Assembly: GCA_963556695.1 (NCBI GenBank)
Contig: CAUWAG010000016.1
Location: 1 to 64,000 of the forward strand
Direction of reading: 5' to 3'
DNA: 64,000 nt
From: Anthostomella pinea
Taxonomy: Eukaryota > Ascomycota > Sordariomycetes > Xylariales > Xylariaceae
How positions within the stretch are numbered: position 1 is the first letter of the stretch; every line of letters starts with the position of its first letter. Shown in pieces: positions 23,101 through 34,479 of the stretch. A program made the translations under genes and the position numbers. The notes under the pieces are model-generated. The model ran no database searches. It had not been told where the DNA came from and was given only the letters and a program-made list of their open reading frames with translations.

Positions 23101-26100
23101 CGCTCGTTTCTCTGCCAGTCTTGCCGGTCAGCGCGAGACTGGGGGAACAGGTACTTGTATCCTGACAAGACCTTCCATTCTCAGCCTCCAGTCTCTTTCT
23201 AGTTCAAGTCCAAGTCATCATCAATGCGACGCAATCTCCTCTGCGGCGAGGCTCTTACGCTGCGTCTTAAGGCTGTCAATGCCCTATCATCACACCTCCG
23301 ACACCGACAGCTTGGATTGACTTTCGTGCCATTGCGACTGTAAGTTTCCCACGATGGGACGAAACGAAACGGGCAGGTCCAACAAGATTTCAACGCCTAG
23401 TTAGCTGTCTCATTAGGCTTTCATCAAGATTCAAATTCTTCTCTGCTCGAGGAAGAATAGACGGCGGCGTGGTTTAGCCAGGTGCTAATGCATGCCATCG
23501 AATCATCACGTCGGCCTTCCCGTCTGAGCATGCGCCATCTCATATTCCATACGTTCTAGCGTAGCATAGAGCGATGGTCACCACACCACCACCAGCCAGC
23601 CCAGCCAATGCCTGTCGAGGCCTGTCTGGTGTGTCTGTGTGTGTGCTGCGTGGCGTTGCATCTTGTTAGCCTGGCATCTTCAGCAGACTCAGCTCAGCGC
23701 ACTGCCAAAACAAGCGCAGATCACAAGACAGGCGATCTACTACTGTATTGCCGCGTAGCCGGTCGCCCGTTGTCAAGCAAGCAAGCGCATCGACTATCTG
23801 CCGCAAGTGTGCGCAGGTGTTCGTCGGTTGATCAACTGAATTTGTTCACAACACCAACGACCAGACCCTCAGGACCGGATGTAATGATCTGAAGACTCTG
23901 AAGGAACCGACGGAACCTGCAATGCCGTGTTCGCCCTCGCTCCCCGTGTCCGTTCCACCACGGAGGCGTCGTGATTGCGCTGCGGCTGGAAAGGACCGTC
24001 ACACTGACACCCCGTACGACGAACTGCATTGAGACCGCTTGCCTACGTGTATCTAGCCACACGAAGAGCCGCAAAGAGATACAGATGCAGAGCTTTCCTC
24101 TGTGCGATCAGTACTGTTGCACGAGAGGGCATCCCACAGCCGGTTCAGTTCGTTCCGGTCACCTAAACTATTCCCAAACCCTAGACAATCGCACGAACAG
24201 TTCCAGTCGATTCAATTGAATTCATCTCCCAGACCTTCATCGGCCTTGTCACATCGAAGCTGAAGAGAACAATAATAAGTCGTAGGTAAGCAGACAAGTT
24301 CGCACATACTGAGGCAAGGAAGAGGGGGAGAACATGATCCCTTCCTTTCTTCCTTCGCGCAACGTGTGACGGATCCGCGCATATGGTGCCTCGATGCCGA
24401 AATCCGAGCAGAGGAGCAAAGAGAAGCTCAAATTCCAACGTGTCCTGTCGACTATCACAACAGCATTGATGATGACACAACAAGTACGGGCAAACACATC
24501 CTCGACTGCAGCTATCCAGCATACCGATCTGCCACGCATCTGGCTTCTGCATTTGACTTGATCGATTGTTTGACCGGTGAGGTGTTGCGATGATGTCCAG
24601 CCGTTCACAGACAGTATAGATCCGTCGAGTCCATCATATTCTCCCTAGATACCTACGGAAACCATTCCGTCAATCACCTTTCTCAAGTCAACGGCCCTGA
24701 CGATACCATCACTCCCCCAAACCCTCAAGATCACGATCCCCATGCCAAGGCGGAACAAACAAAAGGCACACCACAAAGAAAGGCCCGAACCCCAGCTTTC
24801 GACCCCTTACCACTGCCGCCAACTCCCCGCACGAACCTCCTCCCACCCCGACTCTCCATGCCTCCACGGGCGCTAGGCCGGTTCACGATGGCCTCCCGTC
24901 GGGGCAGACCCAGCATGGACGTCGTCAACCGCGGCATCGGTCCGACTACCTGCAACCTACCCCGGATTCCAGTACTCTTACGGGTGGCTTATAATTCTCC
25001 TTTGCTTTTCCATCTCAACCCCAGTTCGGCATTCCAAATTCGCCTAACTCGATGTCACTGCGTGCGCAGATGCCAAACCTGCACTGCGTATGCAGGTGTT
25101 TTGAAGCGAGCCTCGGCACGGTTACCTACTCTACGCGCGGCTTACATGTTGGCAGCAGTATTATGTGACCTGTCGACTTTCCCCGGACAATGTATTATGT
25201 AAACTTCATCTATCGACTGTCGACTGATATGGTCACCAGACACCTGCATAGGATCTGGATGATGCACCCACTAGCCAACCACCAGTAGTGGCATGTCATA
25301 TGTGTCGAGAACCCAATCACAGATTCTCATCATCGGAAAGACATTAACTTTGCGAGACGACGGGGTTCAATACGTGAAGCATAACAAGTTTCTCTTCTCT
25401 CTCCTCTTCAGTCGCTGCCCTTGAAAATTAGATCATCCACTTCCAGGGCAACGATCAAACAAAGGATATCTGTATACCAACCCTGCCGCCTTTACATGAT
25501 CCTCCCAATTTCACCCTTGCCTAGCCCAGCACCCCCGCGCCATCTCCACGATCCATCGCCAAGAAAGCATGTGAAGGCCTTCTAGAAGCGGATGCAGGAG
25601 ACAAGAGGATTGGTACCGTGCATGACAGGGAGTCTCCTGTTCAGGAGGATCGATACCCCACGGACTTGGCCGTGCAAGGCCTAATAATCCAAATAACAGG
25701 GCAAAATAAGCCAAACATGCAATACCCCTTGCGCTGAATCCTTCCTTGGGGAGGCTTAGCCCGAAGCATCACCGAGCCGTTGACCCCCATGATTGCTTCC
25801 CCTGAGATCAACCAGGCGGCCTGCCTAATGAACAGATGATAGTCGCATGGGCGTGTGCTGGGATGGTTAGTCGCCCCCGTATCTTCGCAAGGAGATAGTC
25901 TCCTGTCCATCGCGTTCTGGGCATGTGCAGATAGTTACCCTTAGGTAGTCTGCATCTGCATCAACTACCTACAGCAACCTGAAGAGCGGCAGCAGTAGTG
26001 GTAATAGCGGCGGCAGGTCCAACGCGGAGAACCATACACCAGGCCTCTTGTCTCGCGACAATCACGTAGTGGACTTCGGGCCTACTCTGACGGACCGAGG

Positions 26101-26422
26101 TGTTGGGGTCGAGGTAGGTCCGGGGCAAGCGAGGAAGCAGACAAACATATGCTCCTACCCAGAGGATCCGCAGTGCCGAGTGGGAAATGGCAGGAGACCG
26201 GTCCACGCAAAATGCAATCAAGTTTGATGATTTCGCTGATCTTAGCCCCTATTCTGATATGCAAGTCCGCAGACCATTACAGCAGTCCTCAATGCCCAAC
26301 AAGCGGGCGGCGACAATACCCAGACCGTACCAACGTCCCCTCAAAACGCCTTATTACGCCATGCGATAATGAAGCCGATGTTTAAGATATGCCACACCCA
26401 GCGCAAGCAACGCATCAGAGAC
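20146..26422. other. Long gene-free interval (6.3 kb)
   Basis: Lies between the start of the transcription factor and the 3' end of RNase T2, both on the minus strand. No open frame above about 300 codons, no transposon relic and no RNA gene were recognised. About 20150-20720 is CT/GA-rich and may be transcribed leader. It could hold long untranslated or non-coding transcripts. Confidence 0.5.
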
Positions 26423-27574
26423 CTACTTGCGCTTCGGCAGATAGCGCACCCTGTCGGCGCAGTTGCCCTGGTCGCCCTTGAAGCTGTCCTGGGCCGGCAC
26501 GAACTCGCCGCTCTGCAGGCTTCCCTTGACGAAGTAGACGTACCAGGCCTCGTGGAGGACGTCGTGGTGGCGCCCCGTGCACTTGAGGATGACGCGGCCG
26601 CCGCTGAAGCGCTCGAGCGTGCTCTGCACCTTGGCCAGCTCGACCGTGTCGCCGTGGCTGGGCTCGAGGCCAGCGTCCGACAGCGCGTAATAGGTGTCAA
26701 GCATGCGGAAGAGCCCGAACGCCCGCACGAAGTAGTCGACCACCTCCATGCCGGGCGTGTACGCGTCGCCGTAGCAGGAAGGGGCGAGCGTGTTGATGCA
26801 GGTGGCATGCTTGTTATACTCATGCGCCCAGAGGTGGTCGTTCGTACCGCTATGCGTGGGCTACATTTAGCACCCGCGTTTGCCCGTTGTCCCGGGGGAG
26901 AGAAGAGCTTTATTTCTCTGAACCCCTTCGTGGAAAAAGTATATGGTCACTCACTAGTTTGCAACCCAGTAACGATTCATATAATCTAACAACTCGCCCT
27001 GGTCGTAGTGTTTCAATACTTCGGTAATGTTGTTAAACCTGGGCGCCATGCCGCAATACTGATCGTAAGACCCGTCGCATAGATCCGGCCTATAGTATGG
27101 TCATCAGCTTCCGTAGTCACCTGGCCTTCCCCAACCATTCGACCGTTGCAGTGTTGATTTCGCATGGGCAGGCCAAAGCCGTTCACTGAACAAGGGAACA
27201 TACCACAGCCCATGGGCCGTCCAATCCTGCTCAGAACCTCCGACATGTATCTCCTCGTCCCAGAACTGCGTGAGCAACAGCCTACCGCCGGGATACACGA
27301 AACAGCACGAGTCGCCCGCGGTCTTGTTCTGGCAGCTCGTCGGGCCGTCGATCGGGCACGAGGGGGCGTCGCTCAGGGGGTCGTAGGGCGTTATCGACGA
27401 GGCATCGAACCCGAAGTCTCCGCCCACATGTTCAGCAGCTTGCTGTTGTGAGTCGTGAGGTATCGGTTGCAGCGAGCTCGGCAGGCTGGGGCTGAGGTTG
27501 GAGAGCAGTGGGATCTGCGAGACGAGGTTGCCGGCGTACGCGAAGGCGGCGCGCAACGACGTTGGTGGCGCCAT
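26423..27574 (-). CDS. Ribonuclease T2
   Basis: Exons complement(26423..26849, 26955..27089, 27204..27574), 310 residues; introns 105 and 114 nt with consistent phase (GTGAGT...CATAG and GTATGT...TATAG). Both T2 catalytic segments are present: 'TAHGLWPDLCDGSYDQYC' (CAS-1, split by intron 1 inside the Trp codon) and 'HLWAHEYNKHATC' (CAS-2). The conserved Cys pairs around them are kept. T2 enzymes cleave RNA through a 2',3'-cyclic phosphate with little base preference and are usually secreted or vacuolar. The N-terminus from Met 27574 ('MAPPTSLRAAFAYAGNLV') is only weakly signal-like. An in-frame Met at 27718 gives no better signal. Length fits the family. Confidence 0.9.
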
Positions 27575-28644
27575 CGGGTTGCGGCGTGTGTTGGTTATTT
27601 GACTTGTCGAAACCGTCGTGTCGTGTTCGGTTTGCGGGAGGACGGGATGAAGTTGAAGACTGGAAGCTCCGGTGATGGTCTCCCTTGGGTAGCCTTCCAG
27701 GCCTCCTAAACAGCTCATGCTTGGCGCTGTGGGTACCGGTAGGGGAACTGGGGAGCTACCTAGGGAGCACCTGCCAAAGCAGTCAAGAAGCTGTGACGTC
27801 GTGCTGCAGCGCGCCTGATCTGTCCTGAGGTTGTCTCTGATTGGGCGGCTAGAACTACATAGTATCTAGTATGTAGTATCGGGTATCTGGGATATAGTAT
27901 CTATAAGACTACCATGAAGTGTAACCTTCGTTAATAACAACTCAAGATACCACAATAAGACATGCACAGCAAAAAACAAGGAGTAACAAAGTTGCTGCTA
28001 TCGTCCAATGGCTTTCAGCGGAGTTTTATACTACTATGTATCCATGGCATACTTATTCCCGGCCAGAATCATATATGCCGTCATCTAGGTAATGTAGGTA
28101 ACAACACCTATGTTCCTGTGGCTTTCATGATGTTGACGCTCAATGAAATCCCAGTATCTCATGCGATTGCAAACATCGAATATGGCATGTCCTGAACGTG
28201 CGTTTCGAATAGTACATTCGTCTCACCTCGTTCCCCAGCTAATGTCAACCTGAATTCTAGGTATGCTCTGGCGCCAGATTGAAGAAACCTCATATCATCA
28301 TGTTGATACTGCTTGTCTCACCTACTTCATTGGAGCCTTTAACACAAGCATCTACCAAAGACATATAGTTCGTGCGAAGATCCAGGAATTCATATTCGTA
28401 ACCTATACCCTACACTTCCAGTATAGGTAGTAAACCCATCCGCAGCGAACTCCGTCAACCGCACACCGGGAGAACAAGAGAGAGTATAATGATCTTGAGT
28501 AACCTAAAGAAAATAATGAAAACCTCAGGTTGCAGCAAATTCCAACAATTAACACTCTAGCAAGACAAGCGATATCGAAACCCCGGAAACCCAGTCTCTC
28601 CAACTCTTCGCATACATCTTCCCGATCACCTCTTCGTCTCGGCC
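27575..28644. other. Intergenic, no gene seen
   Basis: 5' flank of RNase T2 and 3' flank of the kinase. A degenerate 'GTATCTAGTAT'-type array lies at about 27855-27905. Confidence 0.5.
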
Positions 28645-31600
28645 TCATAGTCTCCGATCACGCGGCTTCCCGGTCCCGGGTATGTGATATGAGCCGTAGA
28701 AACCAGGCTGAGGGGCAGCAGGAACTACGCGCACTCTCCTCACAATCCCACGTCCCCTGCCCCGGCATGGAGCGGGCCTTGGCGGGGCAGGGTTAATCGC
28801 CGCCGTCACATTGCGTCGGTAGAAGTCGCCGTAGATCGGTGTGACCGGTCTCTTGGAGGGTCTCCCCGTCGGTGCACGCGGTGGAGGCGGCGGTGGAGGA
28901 CCCGTTGGAGGCGGCGGTGGAAGAACCGTTGGAGACGATGGAGGAAGTACCGCAGGGTCAGGTATGGGGCTTCTGAGTGGGGGGTATACAAATCCCGATA
29001 GCTGCCCAAACTCTTTCTCATAAACTTGCCCCATCGGGGCCGGCGGAACGCTCGCATGGTCTCTTACGAATTGTTCCAGCAGACCATCGTCCTCCTCCAG
29101 CGGTGGTCCTTTTATCGGATCCCGGTTGCCGGTAGCTGTTATATCGTGCTTGGGAGTGACGTCGGTCGCGGTCACTGGGTAGTTCCGATATCCACTGGCT
29201 CCATCGCTGACTGCGACCTTGAAGTCAACAATCGTAGTATGGACTAATGGGGTATGGGACGGGTTCATCGGCTCGACACAGGAAGGAGGAGATATCGCGT
29301 TACTTACTGCCCTGCTCGATGATCCCGAGTAGCTCTTGCAAGTCAGGTCGATATGTCGGTTTTTCGGCCACTGCAAGGTTTTCGTTAGTAAGAGGAGCAT
29401 AAGTCTGGGATACTCGACTTCTTTACTGCAGCGGGCTATCAACAACCGTAGGTTGAAGTCATATTCTTTATAGCGGTCTTCCGCAACCTGTGGTCTGTAC
29501 TTTGTCGCAAGAAGATCGTGGCCCAGCGTCGCTATCCATTTCCCATGGTTGTGCGTGTTCGGGAGCCAGCACTCCTTGAAGTTCGGATTCATTGTCTGCT
29601 GCGGCCAGCAGAGTGTTATAAGGCACCACATGGTCTATTAACACGAGTGATTAGCTATGGTAATCGCATTTCACCCTGCCAAGACATCGCGTTATAACGG
29701 ATGTAATGGACTCGTCTCGATGACTTACCATACCTATCCCCCATATATTGGATTTCACGCCGAGCCCTGTTATGGCGTGATTACGCCAGCGTGCTTGTTC
29801 CTGCAGATATGGTCAGTCTCGTTGCCGGCAGGGACTGGAAGAAGGAGAGTTAAGAGGCCTACTGGAGGTTGGAAACCAGGTTTCCCGATTTTATAATAGT
29901 CAGCCCTCTTGTCCCTTGCAACTCCACCCATCCTGTCGAAACCAGTTAGGCACTGTCTCTGATATGTCCAATAATTCATGGTCTTACATATAATCGGGCA
30001 CAATTGTATCCCACTGCAAACAAAGAAAGTCAGCAGTCGCTAAAACGTCGGTAACAAAGTCCAGGGACTTGAGCCTGGGGGGGATCTAAAGGTGTTTGAG
30101 ATTCTAGCAGGCATGTATATAAACTCTGAAGGACTAAAAGAGGCTGGAGTGTGGTCGAAATGTCCCATACATTCTTTGCGAGTCCGAAATCGCTGAGCTA
30201 CATCAATGTTATTGTTTGTTTGTTTTGTATTTAACGTGGGGGGTAGCTCCTCAGTAGTGCAAACCACGCCTCCCAGAGCCATTGCATCGCAAGGTTGTAG
30301 AGGTGTCAAATTAGATACATTCAGATCCGCGCACGAGCCTATCCTCGCTGTAGCGGTACCAATCTGGAGTGTTCAGATGGTTTTAGTCAATACCCAAGCA
30401 CGATTCCGTCAGAAAAACCTCCTATCTAGTGACAAAGCGACCCAGTGAACCTCAGTTCTCTGGTGTACATATCGTTCCAGTAGCCGTTCGATATATGTCG
30501 CATTGGTGGGTGGAGTAGGTGTTTGTTATCTGCTGGCGAGGGAAACCACAAGGGGGAAAACCTCGCAGGAGTGGGTATTGTGGAGACAAGCTGCTTGGCT
30601 ATCGGGCTCTGCGATAAAATGGGGCCTCTCCACTGTCGTGTGCTGGTTATCGACTCGCACAAGCCGGGTCAGAAAGGGGGCCATAGCAGGATTCGAACCC
30701 ACTTGTTCTCGTCGCCCACCGCACAAACGAGAACACAACCAGGCGCATTTGACCATTGCGCCATACGGCCCTACATCAATGTTAGCTTCTAACCTCGGGC
30801 ACGTTGTATAGGTTGACGAACTATGAAAATCGGAGTGTGTTTGTGCTCCGGCTTCCCGTCTGAGTTTCTTATCGTCACTGAACTAATTAGCAAGCTGAAG
30901 ATACGCACTGAGTATGATTCACATTACCATTGGTTAGATCCAAGTCATGGTGCACGTTTCGCTTGGGATTCTTCTCAGGACTGGAACCGGGGGAATTAGT
31001 GGCGTACTCAATCCAAGTGTGGGGGTCATGAAAACACGTGGCGCATGACATACTCTATTTCTTCTCGGTACGATTTTCCGTCACGTAGGCCTGGCGGACC
31101 GGGTGGATAAGCCAAAGCTATGCAGCCTCGGGCGACTGGTGCATTCATTAGTGGAGGACCCAGCACCGCGTCGCTGTACTTACGACATAGAAATATGTGC
31201 CACAATATCCTGTTGGGAATGTATTCCAACTTTTTCTGGCCATCGGGAAGCTCTGGATTGGTCGCAACAGCCTCGTTTATACGACAAGCCAGATCCCTAA
31301 CATCGCCCATGTCAAGTAACTCCATGATCATTATAGGGTTCTCGGCCTTCGCATTGTTGTAGCTCGTCGGGTTCATGACCTCGCTGTCCAAAGTAGCCAG
31401 CTGAATGATATGCGGCGCACCTTTGAATTTCTATGGCAGTCAATGGATGGATACGTCTGCTAAGGTGCGTCGAAAGAGCACACTCACCTGAATCCACTCG
31501 ATCTCATCCTGGAATTGCTTTCGGCTGACTTTATTGTCGGCAAAAAATGCTGCCTTGACAGCAACCCTGTCAGTGCGTACCCCAGTCGAATCGCGTACAT

Positions 31601-31861
31601 CAAACTCGCTGGCGACTCCTTGGCCTCCAACCCCCCTAACCCTGCTGTATGTCAATCTTGCAGTTTTATCACCAATATACTGTCTTGAGAACTGCCAAGC
31701 TTGCTTGGCTTCATCTTCTATCCTCCGGGCATATGAAATGTCGGCTTGTATTCAATCTGTCCTGCTTGTCAGCTGCTCTATCTTGTTACGACATGTTCGT
31801 GTGAGGGTAACTGACCATGCTTTCCCGCCTCTTGTCGGCGTTTGCGTACGGGGCGCGCCAT
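28645..31861 (-). CDS. Protein kinase, 13 exons, SINE in intron 6
   Basis: Exons complement(28645..29210, 29308..29370, 29427..29634, 29729..29800, 29863..29932, 29988..30013, 30171..30197, 30822..30877, 30928..31006, 31050..31135, 31184..31430, 31488..31744, 31816..31861): 600 residues, every junction in phase, no internal stop. All catalytic elements are visible: Gly loop 'VRGVGGQGVASEF', Lys in 'RVAVKAAF', alphaC Glu in 'FQDEIEWIQ', catalytic loop 'VHHDLDLTN' (His-His-Asp for HRD), 'LSDFGLAKN', 'GKPGFQPPEQ' and 'NIWGIGM'. The tail has Pro runs and an Arg-Gly patch ('CRGRGRGIVRR'). It resembles the expanded, poorly characterised kinases of filamentous fungi; substrate unknown. The 43-nt intron at 31007-31049 (GTCATG donor) is the weakest. 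Intron 6 (624 nt) contains a sense-oriented SINE. Confidence 0.8.
30198..30211 (-). other. Target-site duplication copy that is also the 3' splice acceptor
   Basis: On the minus strand it reads TAACATTGATGTAG: branch-point TAAC plus the TAG acceptor directly before the DFG-encoding exon (30171-30197). The identical 14 bases recur at 30771-30784 on the other side of the SINE. Confidence 0.85.
30212..30770 (-). mobile_element. SINE, copy A (tRNA-like head, LINE-like tail)
   Basis: 559 bp between perfect 14-bp direct repeats (30198-30211, 30771-30784). The 5' end GGCCGTATGG pairs with TATGGCC about 90 bases on, as a 7-bp acceptor stem with one G-U. The A box TGGCGCAATGG and B box GGTTCGAATCC are intact and correctly spaced. 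The anticodon arm does not fold as a normal tRNA. The body is about 400 bp. The last 75 bases match the 3' end of the LINE at 34925-35592 and end in an ACAA-type repeat. It lies in the same sense as the host kinase. Confidence 0.88.
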
Positions 31862-33801
31862 GGTGCCCTATCGTCCAGTGTTTGTGTGTTGGAACAAGCG
31901 ATTTTGCTTGGTGATAGATCGATGATCGCAGCTGGCGCAAACCCGGCCAAGAAACATTTGCAACAAGATCGAAACGGGATATGACCTAGAGCCTTGCTTT
32001 GAAGAGGAACGCGACAAAGGGGTGGCCGTATTCGATCAGGGACAAAGCCACTAGGTTGAATGAGGCCCTTTGTCATGCCCCCTACTTTGCTGTATACGGC
32101 GCAGTCAAAGGCGGCCCTTGAACGTTGCTCATCACTCGATTGTTGAATGCATTCATTGCGTGGCTTTGGCAGTAGGTCAGTATCATATCGGTATATCCAC
32201 AACCAATACCCGCAACAGTACCTAAAGCATACTTCACGGTGAGTATCACCTGCCCCCTTTGTCCCTTAGCTTGCCCGATACAAGTTAGAATGGTCGGCCG
32301 TATGGCGCAATGGTCAAATGCGCCTGGTTGTGTTCTCATTTGTGCGGTGGGCGACGAGAACAAGTGGGTTCGAATCCTGTTATGGGGCCCCCTTCTGACC
32401 CGGCTTGTGCGAGTCGACAACCAGCACACGACAGTGGAGAGGCCCCATTATCGCAGAGCCCGATAGCCAAGCAGCTTGTCTCCATAACACCCACTCCTGC
32501 GAGGTTTTTCCCCTTGTGGTTTCCCTCGCCAGCAGATAACAAATACCTACTTCACCCACCAATGCGACATATATCGAACGGCTACTGGAACGATGTGTAC
32601 ACCAGAGGACTGAGGTTCACTGGGTCGTTTTGTCACTGGACAGGAGGGTTTTTCTGACAGAATTGTGCTTGGGTATTGACTAAAACCATCTGGACACTCC
32701 AGATTGGTACCGCTATAGCGAGGATAGGCTCGTGCGCGGATCTGAATGTATCTAGACTGACACCTCTACAGCCTTGCGATGCAATGGCTCTGGGAGGCGT
32801 GGTTTGCCCTGTGGAGGGACTGCACTCACGATAAATACAATCAATCAATCAATCAAAGTTAGAATGGTCGGTTGCGATACCAGTTGATTTTCTCAGGGCC
32901 TAATCACGTCCGACTCTGTGCTTGTTCCTATTCTAGGACCATCCAAAAGCGCTCTGGTGATTATCGACCTAATTGCGCTACTCGCTTCGGTGCATTAAAT
33001 ACGTGCTACCTCTTGTAGCCTCAAAACCCACAATTTAGGGGGTAGTGGGCGGCGGGCTGGTTACGCAACATGCAATGGAGATGAATACGAAACTGCTGAT
33101 ATCGAATAAGTCTGCCCCAATGTCGGCCAAAGGCAGCATATGCCATAACACTGGAAACTCAAGTCGCATATTACCCCCAGAACTTCGGCAGCTCCGACAG
33201 CTTCGCCTGAATCAGCCCCGATATTAGATTATGGCTTCCGGCTATAAGTAAGACTCATCCAAGAAGGACAAGGGGGCCATAAGAACCATCTCCCCTCATC
33301 GCCGACACACGAGAGCTAGCTAGCTTCTCTTTAGCCGCAAAGCAGTGGCGAGTAGCCGAGCTCAAAAGCCAGACGTCCATCGCAAAACAAACTCCTTTTG
33401 AAAAACCTCGAAGTGCTCGAAAAGTAAGATACCAAGTACCTAGGCCGGGTGCCGAGAGGGAAATATAGTACAGAACCAGATTTTATAGCAAATCCAAACA
33501 TCGTCTTGCCTCTAGACTCTCTTGCTGATGCATAATTATGCTATCTACCGGAAGATATCGTATTGGTATAGCTACCTTACCCATGGTAATTCAAGAAACT
33601 TCGCGTATCTATCGAGATGGTCCCCATTAATTTTTTAACCCGAGAGTTAGAGATCATTCCATGCCTAGTTACATTATGTCCGAAATATATTGATAAGAAC
33701 TTTCCCGTCAAAGACTTTCAGTCCACACCCTACGCAGTCCCTAGCGCCACTGTCCAAACAGCAAGATCAGTCTGACGACTTCTCTCGAGCAAGTGTACGA
33801 C
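31862..33801. other. Intergenic with SINE copy B
   Basis: 5' flank of the kinase and 3' flank of the lectin gene. It contains the SINE at 32296-32855. The remainder, notably 33240-33700, is AT-rich and without recognised genes. Confidence 0.5.
32296..32855 (+). mobile_element. SINE, copy B
   Basis: 560 bp, opposite orientation to copy A, flanked by perfect 14-bp repeats AAGTTAGAATGGTC at 32282-32295 and 32856-32869. It has the same tRNA-like head with intact A and B boxes. Most of the body differs from copy A by single transitions. The last 45 or so bases are different and end in a (TCAA)n tail. Confidence 0.88.
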
Positions 33802-34479
33802 CTAAAGGGTGGCATTCACAAGAGGCCAGTTAATGCCTTTGTCCGCGGCGCCGATGTTGCCCAACCCAGCACAGCTGTAGAGACCGACCGGGTTATTGGC
33901 AGTGGCCCGCATGTACTGGAGATCGACACACTCTTCTGAAGGGTATATATTAGTCTTGATGATATCCTGACGATACTGCATGTAGATGCGGCTTACGAGG
34001 CGACGAGCCTGCAAGCGCGATCCTCCCGTCGCCCATGGCTACCCACTGCTGGCCCGCCGCGGTAGCAGCGCACTCCTCGAGGGAGATACTGGCCATGTCT
34101 ACCCAGTTGCCTGTGGATTGATGTTAGAATCGGATATCTCGTATTGGCGTAGGTGAAGCTTACTCTCAGCTCCTGCGTCTAGGCAGAGTGTTGAGCCGGC
34201 GTATTGGATAGTGGTATTTCCTGCCTTGAAGTACCACTGCTGGTCTGGCTTGCTGGTCCTAGCCTGTCTGTATAGTGGTCAGATACCACGTAGCGCCTTC
34301 ACTTCTTGCAGTGGACTTGGGACTTACACTACGATGGCGGCGCCGGCCGTGGCCGTCGTGGGCACGATGACGAACGCGGGGTCCACGTTGGAGGTAATGT
34401 AGACTGTGCGGTAGCCCACGGGCGCCTGGGCGAAACCAGTCGCGGCGAGCGCGAACATGAATAACGAGGTGGTCAACAT
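33802..34479 (-). CDS. Secreted ricin-B-type (beta-trefoil) lectin-like protein
   Basis: Exons complement(33802..33935, 33997..34110, 34164..34267, 34328..34479), 167 residues, introns 60, 53 and 61 nt, all in phase with GTAAGT/GTAAGC donors. It begins with a signal peptide ('MLTTSLFMFALAATGFA'). The mature part shows the repeated beta-trefoil signature: 'DQQWYFKAG', 'STLCLDAG', 'GQQWVAMGDGRIAL', 'ECVDLQ' and 'INWPL', that is QxW motifs each followed by a Cys-Leu/Val-Asp turn. Such domains bind galactose or other sugars. There is no catalytic domain, so this is a carbohydrate-binding protein only. Targets are unknown. Confidence 0.85.

Noticed and set aside
32296..32385. tRNA gene (and its counterpart at 30681-30770)
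   Set aside because: A and B boxes and acceptor stem are present but the anticodon arm does not fold, and both copies are the heads of 560-bp elements with target-site duplications, so they are SINE heads.
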